NCBI RefSeq assembly: GCF_026341125.1
Contig: NZ_JAPEOR010000002.1
Location: forward strand, 1,488,001-1,552,000
Length of the DNA: 64,000 nucleotides
Reading direction: 5' to 3'
From: Streptomyces sp. NBC_01142
GTDB taxonomy: Bacteria > Actinomycetota > Actinomycetes > Streptomycetales > Streptomycetaceae
Part shown: one piece after another, positions 42,316 to 51,533 of the stretch
Layout of the letters: every line of letters starts with the position of its first letter
Position numbering within the stretch: the first letter of the stretch is position 1
The notes under the pieces: model-generated
Databases searched by the model: none
Told to the model about the DNA's origin: nothing
What the model saw: the letters and a program-made list of their open reading frames with translations, nothing else
Made by a program: the position numbers and the translations under genes

Positions 42316-45300
42316 CTACCGCAGTTCCGGTGGCGTCTTCGCCGGGTTCTCGGCGAGCACCGCCAGTGCCATCCGGATCGCCTCGTCGAGCTGCGGGTCC
42401 CGGCCCGCCGCATGGTCCTGGGGGGCCATCACCACCTCCACGTCCGGGTCCACGCCGTGGTTCTCCACGCCCCACTCGTAACCCTCCAGCCAGATCGCCC
42501 ACTTGGGCTGGGTCACCAGCGTGCCGTCGACCAGGGAGTACCGGCTGTCGATGCCGACAACGCCGCCCCACGTCCGTGTCCCCACCACCGGACCGATCCC
42601 CAGCGCCTTGATCGCCGCGTTCACGATGTCGCCGTCCGAGCCCGAGAACTCGTTCGCCACCGCGACGACCGGGCCGCGCGGCGCGTCCTGCGGATAGCTG
42701 AACGGCTGCATGCCGCGCGGCAGGTCCCAGCCCACGATGCGGCGCGCCAGTTTCTCGACGACGAGCTGCGAGGTGTGGCCGCCGCGGTTCTCCCGTACGT
42801 CCACCACCAGACCCTCGCGGGCCACCTCGACCCGCAGGTCGCGGTGGATCTGGGCCCAGCCCGGCGCCTGCATGTCGGGCACGTGCAGATAGCCCAGCCG
42901 GCCCCCGGACTGCTGATGGACGTACGCGCGCCGGCCGGCGACCCACGCGTGGTACCGCAGTGGCTCCTCGTCGGCCAGCGGTACGACGACGGCGTGCCGC
43001 GGATCGCCCCCGCCCGCCGGGGAGATGGTCAGCTCGACGGGCTGGCCGGCCGCGCCGACCAGCAGCGGCCCGGGACCCGCGACCTCGTCCACCGGCCGGC
43101 CGTCCACCGCGAGGATCGCGTCCCCCGGGCGCACCGCGACGCCCGGCGCGGCCAGCGGTGAGTGGGCGTTCGGGTCGGACGTCTCGGACGGCAGGACGCG
43201 GTCGATGCGCCAACTGCCCTCCGCCGAGCGGGAGATGTCGGCGCCCAGCAGCCCCTGCCGGGTCGAGCTGTTCCCGTACCCGCCCCGGGGCGTGACATAG
43301 GCGTGCGAGGTGCCGAGCTCGCCCTGGACCTCCCACAGGAGGTCCATCAGATCGTCGTGCGTGGCCACCCGCGAGAGCACCGGGCGGTAGCGGTCCAGAA
43401 CGCCGTCCCAGTCGACGCCACCGAGGTCGGCACGCCAGAAGTTGTCGCGCATCAGCCGTCCGGCCTCGTCGTACATCTGCCGCCACTCGGCGGCCGGATC
43501 GACACGGCTGCGTACCCGTGTGAGGTCCACCGTGATGTTGGTGTCGCTGTCCTCGTCGCGCGATGCCCTGCGGTCGCTCGGTACGACCTTGAGTTTGCCG
43601 TCGGTGTACAGCAGCACCCGCTTGCCGTCGCCGCTGACCCCGAAGTGGCCCGCGTCCGCGGACAGTTCCTCGATGCTCTGCTGGACCAGGTCGTACCGCT
43701 CCAGCGCGGATTTGGGCCCCGGGTCGTCGGGCGTGGCACGGGTCGCGCCGAGGACGCCGTGCAGCGGGTGGCGCAGCCACAGCAGCCCGTCCTTGGCGGC
43801 GCGCAGCGTGGAGTAGCGGGCGGCCTCGACCGGGAACGGAACTATGCGGTCGGCGAGACCGTCGAGGTCGATGCGGGTGACGGGGACGCTGCTCTCCTCG
43901 CCGTCCTGCTGATTGTCCTTGTCGGCCTCGAAGGCCCGCCCGTGACGCTGCGGCCCGAAGGGCGAGGGCGTCGTCGCGGCGAGCGTGATCAGGTGCGGGC
44001 GGCAGCCGCCGACGAAGGCGAGGTCGAAGACATGCGTGTCGTAGACCGGGTCGAAGGCGCGCTCGGAAAGGAAGGCAAGGTGCTTCCCGTCCAGCGTGAA
44101 GGCGGGCTGGAAGTCCGCGAAGCGCAGCGGGGTGGCCTCGGCCACCGACAGATCAGCGGTGTTGGCGAGCTTGAGGTGACGCAGCGGCGACGGCCCGGGG
44201 TGCGACCAGGCGAGCCAGCCCGAGTCGGGCGAGAAGACAAGCCCGTTGGCCTCGCCGTGCTCGCTGCGGTCGACCTCGCGCACCTCGCCCGACTCCCGCT
44301 CGACGAGCAGCACCCGGCCGTCGTGCGAGGCGACGGCGGCCCGGCTCCCGTCGGGGGCGACGGCGAGGCTCAGTACGCGGCCGAGCCGGCCCGCAGCGAG
44401 CCTGCGCGGTGCGGCGCCGGGCGTCGCCCCGGTGGCCGGGGCGAATTCGAGGGCGTCGTCGCCCTCGGCGTCGGTGACCCAGACGACATGTTCCTCGCCC
44501 TCGACGCGGAAGGTGCGGGGCAGCCTGGCCCGTACGCCCGGCTGCGCGGCGAGCGAGCGCGCGGGACCCTCGCGGTGGGTGACCCAGTGGATGCCGCCGC
44601 GGATCTCGACGGCGCTGCCGCGTCCGGTGTGATCGGGCGCGGCGGTGCCGAGGTGGCGGGCGGCCGTGACGGGGCGGGGCCGCAGATCGGTGCGCTGGCC
44701 GCCGAGGCGGATGTCGAGGCGGCGGGGCTCGGCCGCGTCGAGGTCGTCCAGCAGCCAGAGTTCACCGGCCGAGGCGTAGGCGACGCGGGTCCCGTCGGTG
44801 GCGGCATGGCGGGCGTAGAAACCGTCCAGGCCGGTGTGGCGGCGCAGATCCGCTCCGTCGGGCAGCGAGGAGTAGACGGCCCCGACGCCTTCGTGGTCGG
44901 AGAGGAACGCCATCCTGTCCCCCACCCACAGCGGATACTCGATGTTCCCGTCGAGCTCCTCGTGGACGCGGACGAACTCGCCCTCGCCCGCCCGGTCGAT
45001 CCACAACTTGCCTGCCGTGCCGCCCCGGTAGCGCTTCCAGGCGGCGGCCTCGCGCCCCATGGTGACCGAGAGCAGCAGGATGTGCGGCCCGTACGCCACA
45101 TCGCCGACGGGCCCGTACGGCAGGACGGTGGCGGGTCCGCCGTCGAGCGGCACGGCCCGTGCCCAGCTTCGGCGCAGCGAGGCCTGGCCGTACGTACTGA
45201 TGGCGAGGACCTCGCCGTCCGGGGTCCAGCCCCGTACGGAGGTCCTCCCGCTCCCCCAGTACGTCAGACGGTCCGAGGGGCCGCCCTCGACGGGCGCGAC

Positions 45301-45510
45301 ATGCACCTCGGGGGCGCCGTCGCGGAGCGAGGACCAGGCGATGTGCGCGCCGTCGGGCGAGATCCTGGGGTGGTTCACCGGAACGTTGTCGGCACTCACG
45401 CGCCACGCCCGGCCGCCGTCGAGCGGCGCGACCCAGACGTCGTCCTCTGCGGTGAAGGCGATCAACTCGCCGTGGAGATGCGGATACCGGAGGTAGGCAG
45501 GGTGCGTCAC
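42316..45510 (-). CDS. tricorn protease
   Basis: 1064-residue tricorn-type protease core. N-terminal beta-propeller (residues 1-680), then PDZ-like and S41 catalytic regions. Catalytic residues: S735-H736 (GTSHAYVTP), S958 (EFSGSDGD, adjacent D959). This matches Thermoplasma tricorn (S745/H746, S965/D966). It forms large hexameric assemblies that trim peptides from the proteasome. Actinobacteria have proteasomes, so the link is plausible. ATG 45510, start MTHPAYLRYPHLHGELIAF is characteristic. Confidence 0.94.
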   Translation of the reverse strand: MTHPAYLRYPHLHGELIAFTAEDDVWVAPLDGGRAWRVSADNVPVNHPRISPDGAHIAWSSLRDGAPEVHVAPVEGGPSDRLTYWGSGRTSVRGWTPDGEVLAISTYGQASLRRSWARAVPLDGGPATVLPYGPVGDVAYGPHILLLSVTMGREAAAWKRYRGGTAGKLWIDRAGEGEFVRVHEELDGNIEYPLWVGDRMAFLSDHEGVGAVYSSLPDGADLRRHTGLDGFYARHAATDGTRVAYASAGELWLLDDLDAAEPRRLDIRLGGQRTDLRPRPVTAARHLGTAAPDHTGRGSAVEIRGGIHWVTHREGPARSLAAQPGVRARLPRTFRVEGEEHVVWVTDAEGDDALEFAPATGATPGAAPRRLAAGRLGRVLSLAVAPDGSRAAVASHDGRVLLVERESGEVREVDRSEHGEANGLVFSPDSGWLAWSHPGPSPLRHLKLANTADLSVAEATPLRFADFQPAFTLDGKHLAFLSERAFDPVYDTHVFDLAFVGGCRPHLITLAATTPSPFGPQRHGRAFEADKDNQQDGEESSVPVTRIDLDGLADRIVPFPVEAARYSTLRAAKDGLLWLRHPLHGVLGATRATPDDPGPKSALERYDLVQQSIEELSADAGHFGVSGDGKRVLLYTDGKLKVVPSDRRASRDEDSDTNITVDLTRVRSRVDPAAEWRQMYDEAGRLMRDNFWRADLGGVDWDGVLDRYRPVLSRVATHDDLMDLLWEVQGELGTSHAYVTPRGGYGNSSTRQGLLGADISRSAEGSWRIDRVLPSETSDPNAHSPLAAPGVAVRPGDAILAVDGRPVDEVAGPGPLLVGAAGQPVELTISPAGGGDPRHAVVVPLADEEPLRYHAWVAGRRAYVHQQSGGRLGYLHVPDMQAPGWAQIHRDLRVEVAREGLVVDVRENRGGHTSQLVVEKLARRIVGWDLPRGMQPFSYPQDAPRGPVVAVANEFSGSDGDIVNAAIKALGIGPVVGTRTWGGVVGIDSRYSLVDGTLVTQPKWAIWLEGYEWGVENHGVDPDVEVVMAPQDHAAGRDPQLDEAIRMALAVLAENPAKTPPELR

Positions 45511-45555
45511 ACGATCACCCTAGGCATGTGGACGCGGCACGGTCAGCAGTTTCGA

Positions 45556-46173
45556 TCACTTGTGGCCGGGATCGGTTGTCGCGGTGACGGTAACGGTCAC
45601 GGTCGTGGTGGGCCCGGGCGGCGCGGTGGGCGGCCGGTGGGTGACGGGCGGGGTATACGGGGGAGTCCGCGTCGAGGTGTGCGTCGACGTGTGCGTCGGT
45701 TCGGCGGCGCAGTTGCCGAGCACACTGGCCCGGAAGACGACTTTGCCGTCGATCTTGGCAATCAGGTCGCCGCGTACGCATCTCCCGGAGCGCTCCTCGG
45801 TCACGTTGCCGGTGAGCGTGATCTCCTGACCGGATCCGGTCTCGCCCTGGCAGTCGACGGTGGCCACGCTGCGGCCGGAGGGCGACGTGGATCCGGTCCC
45901 GGACGATCCTGTCCCGGACGATCCGGTCCCGGACGCGGACTTGGACGCCTTGGCTCCGACTTTGAGCGTCGCCGTACAGCTGAGCCAGCGCACATCGAAG
46001 TCCAGGCGTTCGAGCGTGCTGGTCGCCGTCTTGTCGGTGGTGATCGCGACGGCGACGGCGCTCACCCCGTCGGCCGCCGACGGCTCGCACGCCGCCACAC
46101 CCACAACTGCCGCACCGGCGGCGCCGATCGCGGCCAGGGTCCGCCGGTGGAGTGCTTGTCTCATGGCCCCCAT
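45556..46173 (-). CDS. secreted lipoprotein with Thr/Pro-rich tail
   Basis: 205 residues. Signal peptide with lipobox VAAC (about residue 29). A Ser/Gly-rich linker (SASGTGSSGTGSSGTGSTS) divides two parts, and the C-terminal 45 residues are Thr/Pro-rich (THTSTHTSTRTPPYTPP). The mid-region CQGETGSGQEITLTGNVTEER looks like a beta fold. No family recognised. ATG 46173 has gggagg. Divergent from the 46277 gene by 103 bp. Confidence 0.8.
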   Translation of the reverse strand: MGAMRQALHRRTLAAIGAAGAAVVGVAACEPSAADGVSAVAVAITTDKTATSTLERLDFDVRWLSCTATLKVGAKASKSASGTGSSGTGSSGTGSTSPSGRSVATVDCQGETGSGQEITLTGNVTEERSGRCVRGDLIAKIDGKVVFRASVLGNCAAEPTHTSTHTSTRTPPYTPPVTHRPPTAPPGPTTTVTVTVTATTDPGHK

Positions 46174-46276
46174 GAGTGGCAGCCTCCCACCGTACTCACG
46201 ACTGCGGTAGACCGCTTGCGGCCACTCGCCGGAAAACCGGCGGCCGGAAGCGGACCGGAAAACGTACGCTGACGGC

Positions 46277-46636
46277 ATGGGAGCCACCCGAAGAGTCAGG
46301 CGCCTCGTTGTCGGCGACACTGTCCACCTGTGGTCGGTACGGCACCGGCACCACGACCAGACCGGCGAACACTGCGCCGAAGTGCTCTCGCTGCTGCGCG
46401 AGGGCACACAGGCACGGCTGCGGCTCGTCTTCCAGGCAGGGCCCGGCCGGTTCACCCCCGGCGCGTACATCCCGTCGGGCGGGGTGGCCGACGACCGGGA
46501 CCACTGGCTCAACCTCCACAAGCCGGGCGTCGTACGCCGCTTCGTCGACGAGGCCGAGGCGCGCGGGATCCTGCCGGCCGCCAACGAGACGGTGGAGCTG
46601 GACGGCTGGCCGCTGTTCGACGCGATCTGCGCCTAG
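46277..46636 (+). CDS. hypothetical protein (119 aa)
   Basis: 119 residues rich in strands: VRRLVVGDTVHLWSVRHRH, ARLRLVFQAGPGRFTPGAYIPSGGV and DDRDHWLNLHKPGVVRRFVDEAEARGILPA. Found conserved in Streptomyces (from memory) without known function. No signal peptide or membrane segment. Short upstream gap and an ATG at 46277 without a strong SD. Confidence 0.75.
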   Translation: MGATRRVRRLVVGDTVHLWSVRHRHHDQTGEHCAEVLSLLREGTQARLRLVFQAGPGRFTPGAYIPSGGVADDRDHWLNLHKPGVVRRFVDEAEARGILPAANETVELDGWPLFDAICA

Positions 46637-46929
46637 GGCCTGGCTCTCACGGCCTGTCTCTCAGGCCTGTCTCTGGCGGGACCTTCCGGACGTGCTCGGC
46701 CCGTTCCGGAAAACCGCGCACGCGCGCCTGCTGCGGTGGGCGCTCGCCCTCGGGCGGTCCCGAGGCGGCCCGAGCACCGAGGTCCGCCTGGCCGGCGACT
46801 CCCGCGCCCGGCCGCCGGCGATCACCGTGACCGCCGGACAAGCCGGTGACGCACCTGCGTTCCTGCCATCCCGAGCGTGATCAGTGGGGTGGCTTCGGCT
46901 CGGGGAGCCGCTGGTGCCCGGCCGGGATG

Positions 46930-47382
46930 TCAGACCAGCCAGCGGCCGTCGCGCAGCAGCGCGCGGTCGGGCAGCTCGTTCTCCTCGCGCCAAGCCTGGA
47001 CGCGGCGCGGGGTGATACGGAACCAGCGGTACGGCGTGGCCAGGGCGCGCGGGTCGAAGCCGGTGCGCGCGGCGAACCGGTCACCCCGCTCCTGCGGCAG
47101 TGCGTCGATCTCGAGGACCTCGACCTCGCCCTCGATCATGGACACGTCGCGGGTGTGGCCCAGCCCCAGCCGAGTGGCCCGGGTAGCGGCCATGTTCCTG
47201 CCGGTCGGGCTGTCCGTCGGGGTGGCCACCAGCAGCGCCTCGCCGTCCCAGTCGAAGGACAGCGGCACCAGATGCGGTACGCCGTCCGCCGAGGCACTGG
47301 CCACCCAGACGTCGATGTCGTGGGTGAGCCGGTGCTCGGTGTCGCGACGGCGCCGATCGCGGGAGCGGGGTTCGGAATTCAT
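46930..47382 (-). CDS. PPOX-type FMN/F420-binding oxidoreductase
   Basis: 150 residues of the pyridoxamine 5'-phosphate oxidase-like fold (VWVASASADGVPHLVPLSFDWDGEALLVATPTDSPTGRNM, RVQAWREENELPDRALL). Such actinobacterial proteins often use F420 or FMN. ATG 47382 overlaps the VOC gene stop (ATGA); they form a two-gene operon divergent from the NB-ARC regulator. Confidence 0.9.
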   Translation of the reverse strand: MNSEPRSRDRRRRDTEHRLTHDIDVWVASASADGVPHLVPLSFDWDGEALLVATPTDSPTGRNMAATRATRLGLGHTRDVSMIEGEVEVLEIDALPQERGDRFAARTGFDPRALATPYRWFRITPRRVQAWREENELPDRALLRDGRWLV

Positions 47383-47735
47383 CGGTCCTGAAGCAGCCCG
47401 AGAAGGTTGCCATCGGGGTCGATGACAGTGGCCACCAGGCGGCCGCCCCCGACGTCGTGCACGGGCTCCTTCACGGCGGCGCCCGCGGCGGTCACCTCGG
47501 CCAGCTTCGCCTCGATGTCCGTCACGTGCCAGTGCGCCAGCGGCGAGGTCAGACCCTGCGGTCCACCGCCCGGCAGCAGTCCGATGGACTGGCCCTCGGC
47601 CTCGAAGCCGACGTAGTAGGGCGAGTCGGTCTGCGGCGGGACGCCGAGCAGAGCGGCGTACACGGCCTTGGCCTTCGCCAGGTCGGACACGGGATGCAGC
47701 ACGGTCTTGATTCCCTGGGTGGAAGAACCGGTCAT
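47379..47735 (-). CDS. VOC-family (glyoxalase-like) protein
   Basis: 118 residues with two betaalphabetabetabeta units: KTVLHPVSDLAKAKAVYAALLGVPPQTDSPYYVGFEAEGQSIGLLPGG and WHVTDIEAKLAEVTAAGAAVKEPVHDVGGGRLVATVIDPDGNLLGLLQD. The HPVSDL and DPDGNLLGL segments are common VOC features. Probably a dioxygenase-like or resistance protein. ATG 47735 fits the SD (aggag); the upstream GTG overlaps it. Confidence 0.93.
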   Translation of the reverse strand: MTGSSTQGIKTVLHPVSDLAKAKAVYAALLGVPPQTDSPYYVGFEAEGQSIGLLPGGGPQGLTSPLAHWHVTDIEAKLAEVTAAGAAVKEPVHDVGGGRLVATVIDPDGNLLGLLQDR

Positions 47736-47741
47736 GGTCAC

Positions 47742-47867
47742 TCCTGTGGTTGTGGGTCACGGTCGACCCGGTCGTGTCTGGCTCGTTCTCTGTGGTCACA
47801 GCCTCTCCCGGCCGAGGGGTGGCCCACCTCCGTGCTGACCACGGAAAGCACCACGGATAATGAGTCG
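47742..47867. promoter_or_regulatory. divergent promoter region, possible leaderless regulator
   Basis: 126 bp between the VOC/PPOX operon and the NB-ARC regulator. A -10-like GATAAT (47856-47861) lies 6 bp ahead of the GTG at 47868, so the regulator mRNA may be leaderless. Site for mutual regulation of the divergent units. Confidence 0.5.
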
Positions 47868-50663
47868 GTGTCCAATCCAGTGGTCTCGGCTCGAGAAGCC
47901 GAAGTGCTCGCGCTGCTCGGGGAGTACCTCAGCAACGCGGAGATCGCCGCGCAGCTGTTCATCTCCGTACGCACGGTCGAGTCGCACGTCTCCTCGTTGC
48001 TGCGCAAGCTGGAGGTGCCGGATCGACGGGCGCTCTCCCGGCGCGCGGCCGAGCCGGCTCGCGCCGAGCGGTCGCCCTCGGCGCCCGGCCTCCCGGCACC
48101 GCTGACGGCGTTCATCGGCCGGGTGCGGGAGCGCGGGAAGTTGGCCGAGGCGGTGAAGGCACATCGCCAGGTGACCGCGGTCGGTCCGGGTGGGGTGGGA
48201 AAGACGCGGCTCGCGCTGGCGGTGGCAGCGGAGCTGGCCGGCGACTTCGCCGACGGAGTGTGGTTCGTCGACCTGGTCCCGATCACCGATCCGGGGCGGG
48301 TAGGGGCGGCGGTCGCGGCGGCCGTGGGTGTGGGCGAGCAACCCGGGCGCGGCATCGACGAGTCGGTGCTGGCCGCACTGGCGGATCGTCAGGCGCTGCT
48401 GGTGCTGGACAACTGCGAGCAGGTACGCGACGGGGTGGCGCCGTTCCTGGAACGACTACTGGCGGCCTGCCCGCAGTTGCGGGTGCTCACGACCAGCCGG
48501 GCCCGGATGATGGTGCCGTTCGAATGGGTCTTCCCGGTCCCGCCGCTGTCGCGGGTCGGCGGCGGCGAGTCGGAGGCCGTGACCCTGTTCATGGATCGGG
48601 CGGCGGCGGTCGGCCGGCCGCCGGATCCGGCGGTACGCGACCAGGTCGCGGCCGTCTGCGAACGCCTCGACGGCATGGCGCTGGCGATCGAGCTGGCGGC
48701 GGCGCGGTGCCCCACGCTCGGGCTGGACGGCCTCACGGCCGGCCTCTCCGACCAACTGCGGATCCTCGCCGGCGGACCCCGCGCCGACGACAGGCACCGG
48801 TCGGTGCGGGCGGTGCTGGACTGGAGCCATGACCTGCTGGACCCGCAGGACCGGGCGCTGCTGCGGCGGGTGTCGGTTTTCGTCGTGCCGTTCACCGCCG
48901 AGGCGGCCGCCGAGGTGGCCGGGTTCGCCCCGCTGGATCCGGCCGCGGTTGCCAACGGGCTCGGCAGGCTGGCCGAGCAGAGCCTGCTCGCCGTGACACC
49001 GTCCGCGGCCGGCACCCGGTACCAGGCGCTGGAGACCATCCGTCAGTACGGGACGGAGCGGCTCGCCGACGCCGGCGAGCTGCTGAACGTCCGATCTCGC
49101 CATGTCGGTTGGTGCTCGGCCGGCGCGACCGCCCTCGCGGGAGCCGGCGGCGCGGACTGGCGCGCCCGGTTCGACGCGCTGGCAGAGGATCTCCGGTCCG
49201 CCCTCACCTGGGCCGCCGGCCGGCCGGAGCAGCGCGTGGACGCCTACCGTCTCGCCCTGTGCATGGCCGAGCTGACCTTCACCCGCAACCTGCTCGGCGA
49301 GGCCCAACAGCGGTACGAGCAGGCGGCCGTGCTCGCTGTCGACGCCGCCGGTGCCGCGGCGCTGCGGCAGGCCGCCGGGGTGGCCGGGTGCCGCAGGCTC
49401 GGTGACGACATGTTCCGCCTGCACCGTGCCGCCGGGGAGGCCGCACGCCGGGCCGGGGACCTTGCCGGTGCCGGCCGCGACCTGGCGGCCGCCGCCACCA
49501 TCGCGTACCGCTTCTCCAGTGAGTTCACGCAGATTCCCCCGGTGGACGAGGTGACCGCCATGCTCGCGGCAGCGCGGGAGCTGGCCGGCGATGACGACCC
49601 GGCCGCCGAGGCGGCTGTCGCGCTGGCCGAGGCGGCGGTGGTCGCGGACGCGTTCGGCGCGGTCCAGGGAGCCACGGACAACACCGTGGAGGAGACGGTC
49701 GCGCGCGCCCAACAGGCAGTCGAGCTCGCCCGGCGCGCGGGCGACCCGGTGGCCGAGTCGGCCGCCCTCGACGCGCTCTCCGGCGCCCGGAGCTGGTCCG
49801 GTGAGGCCTTCGCCGCCGCAGCTGCCGCCCGGCGCCGGATTGACATCCTGGCCTCGGCACCGCGTACCCCGGCCAGTACGCACGAGCTGATGGACGCCCT
49901 CGCCATGGCCGCCGGAACCGCCCTCGGCGTGGGTGAGCTGCCGGAAGCCCGCCGGTGGGGCAGGCAGCTCGCCGACCAGCCGCTGCTGGCCGAGGTGGGC
50001 CACTACTCCATGTCCTGGCTCCTGGTCGCGGATGCCTTCGCCGGCAATGTCGACGAGGTACTCACGGGCAGCGTGAGATTCCTCGATGCGTGGGAGCAGA
50101 GCAGCCGGCAACGGTCGTTCTCTCTCGGCCCGGCCGCCGCGTCGATCGCGATGATCCACGGCTTGCGCGGCGACCACGACGCCCGGGCAACCTGGCTCGC
50201 GGTCGTCGACCGGGCGGGCACCACACCGGAGCACCGCTACGGCTATGGTGCGGTCCTCGACGCCATGGTCCTGCTCCATCACGGGGACGCGAGCGCGGCG
50301 CTGGAGCGGGTCGCTCCGGAGCCGGATCAGGTGTGGAAGTGGGTCAGCTGGATCTGGCTGCACTGGTATGTGGCGCTCAGGGCGGAGGCGGCGGTGCTCG
50401 CCGGGCACCCGGACGCCCGGGACCGGGTCGATGCCGCCCGGGTCATGGTCGCCGGCAACCCGGTTGCCACCGCCCAGGTGCACCGGGCGGAGGCGCTGCT
50501 CGACGGCGATCTGCCGCGGCTGCTCGCCGCCGCGGACGCGTTCGGTGCGGCCGGCTGCCGCTACCAGTCGGCGCGCACGCTGCTGCTCGCCGGGGGCGAG
50601 CATGCCGCCGCAGGCACAGCCGCGTTCACCGGCCTCGGCCTCGCGCCCGGGGCCGTCCGGTAG
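47868..50663 (+). CDS. LuxR-HTH / NB-ARC transcriptional regulator (AfsR-like)
   Basis: 931 residues with an unusual N-terminal HTH_LuxR (VSAREAEVLALLGEYLSNAEIAAQLFISVRTVESHVSSLLRKL, residues about 5-50), a short linker, an NB-ARC ATPase (Walker A GPGGVGKTRLA about 105; LLVLDNCEQ; RNBS-like TTSRARMMVPFEWVF) and about 550 residues of TPR-like helical repeats. Most LuxR-type ATPases have the HTH at the C terminus. Start GTG 47868 is inferred from a near -10; GTG 47832 is in frame. It likely regulates the divergent VOC/PPOX operon. Confidence 0.9.
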   Translation: MSNPVVSAREAEVLALLGEYLSNAEIAAQLFISVRTVESHVSSLLRKLEVPDRRALSRRAAEPARAERSPSAPGLPAPLTAFIGRVRERGKLAEAVKAHRQVTAVGPGGVGKTRLALAVAAELAGDFADGVWFVDLVPITDPGRVGAAVAAAVGVGEQPGRGIDESVLAALADRQALLVLDNCEQVRDGVAPFLERLLAACPQLRVLTTSRARMMVPFEWVFPVPPLSRVGGGESEAVTLFMDRAAAVGRPPDPAVRDQVAAVCERLDGMALAIELAAARCPTLGLDGLTAGLSDQLRILAGGPRADDRHRSVRAVLDWSHDLLDPQDRALLRRVSVFVVPFTAEAAAEVAGFAPLDPAAVANGLGRLAEQSLLAVTPSAAGTRYQALETIRQYGTERLADAGELLNVRSRHVGWCSAGATALAGAGGADWRARFDALAEDLRSALTWAAGRPEQRVDAYRLALCMAELTFTRNLLGEAQQRYEQAAVLAVDAAGAAALRQAAGVAGCRRLGDDMFRLHRAAGEAARRAGDLAGAGRDLAAAATIAYRFSSEFTQIPPVDEVTAMLAAARELAGDDDPAAEAAVALAEAAVVADAFGAVQGATDNTVEETVARAQQAVELARRAGDPVAESAALDALSGARSWSGEAFAAAAAARRRIDILASAPRTPASTHELMDALAMAAGTALGVGELPEARRWGRQLADQPLLAEVGHYSMSWLLVADAFAGNVDEVLTGSVRFLDAWEQSSRQRSFSLGPAAASIAMIHGLRGDHDARATWLAVVDRAGTTPEHRYGYGAVLDAMVLLHHGDASAALERVAPEPDQVWKWVSWIWLHWYVALRAEAAVLAGHPDARDRVDAARVMVAGNPVATAQVHRAEALLDGDLPRLLAAADAFGAAGCRYQSARTLLLAGGEHAAAGTAAFTGLGLAPGAVR

Positions 50664-50789
50664 CCGTGGCGTCGACACCGACCGCCGGGCGCCCTCCTGG
50701 GGACGGTCCCGCGTACCGTCCGCCGAGCGGCCACTCGGTCTGCCGGCTGTTCACTGCTGACGACCAGCCTCGGCAGGCGGCAGGAAGCC

Positions 50790-51533
50790 CTAGGACCAGC
50801 GGCCGGTGCGTCCCAGCAGGAGCGCCGTGGCGGCGGTGCCCGCCGTCGACGTACGCAGCACGCTGCCGCCCAGCCGGTAGGGCTTCGCGCCCGCTTCGGC
50901 GAAGGCCGCCAACTCCTCGGGAGACACGCCCCCTTCGGGCCCGACGACCAGCACGATCGAACCTTCGGCGGGAAGCCCGGCGGTGGCCAGCGGCTCGGCG
51001 CCCTCCTCGTGCAGCACCGCGGCGAAGTCCGCTTCGGCGAGAAGTGCCGCGACCTGCTTGGTCGTTGCGGCGTCCGCGACCTCGGGGAAGCGGAGCCTGC
51101 GCGACTGCTTGCCCGCCTCACGCGCCGTGGCCCGCCACTTGGCCAGGGCCTTCGCTCCCCGGTCGCCCCGCCACTGCGTGATGCAGCGCGCGGCGGCCCA
51201 GGGCACGATCGCGTCCACGCCGGTCTCCGTCATGGTCTCGACGGCGAGTTCGCCGCGGTCGCCCTTGGGGAGTGCCTGAACGACGGTGATACGGGGCCTG
51301 GGTTCGGGCTCCGTCGGAAACTCGAACGGCTCGACGATCAGCTGGTCCTTGCCCACGACCCGCACGACGACACCGGCTGCCCCGCGCCCCTGGCCGTCCG
51401 TGAGCACGATGCGCTCGCCGGACTGGAGCCTGCGTACGGAGACGGCGTGCCGTCCCTCGGGCCCGTCCAGGGTGAGGATCGAACCGGGTCCGACGCCCTC
51501 GAGGGACTCGACAACGAATACGGGCGCGGTCAT
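50790..51533 (-). CDS. rsmE: 16S rRNA (uracil1498-N3)-methyltransferase
   Basis: 247 residues of the SPOUT knot family. N-terminal PUA-like part (FVVESLEGVGPGSILTLDGPEGRHAVSVRRLQSGE), then knot with VLVVGPEGGVSPEEL and LGGSVLRTSTAGTAATALL, matching RsmE. Methylates U1498 of 16S rRNA with SAM. Overlaps the NMO gene stop (ATGA). Confidence 0.96.
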   Translation of the reverse strand: MTAPVFVVESLEGVGPGSILTLDGPEGRHAVSVRRLQSGERIVLTDGQGRGAAGVVVRVVGKDQLIVEPFEFPTEPEPRPRITVVQALPKGDRGELAVETMTETGVDAIVPWAAARCITQWRGDRGAKALAKWRATAREAGKQSRRLRFPEVADAATTKQVAALLAEADFAAVLHEEGAEPLATAGLPAEGSIVLVVGPEGGVSPEELAAFAEAGAKPYRLGGSVLRTSTAGTAATALLLGRTGRWS

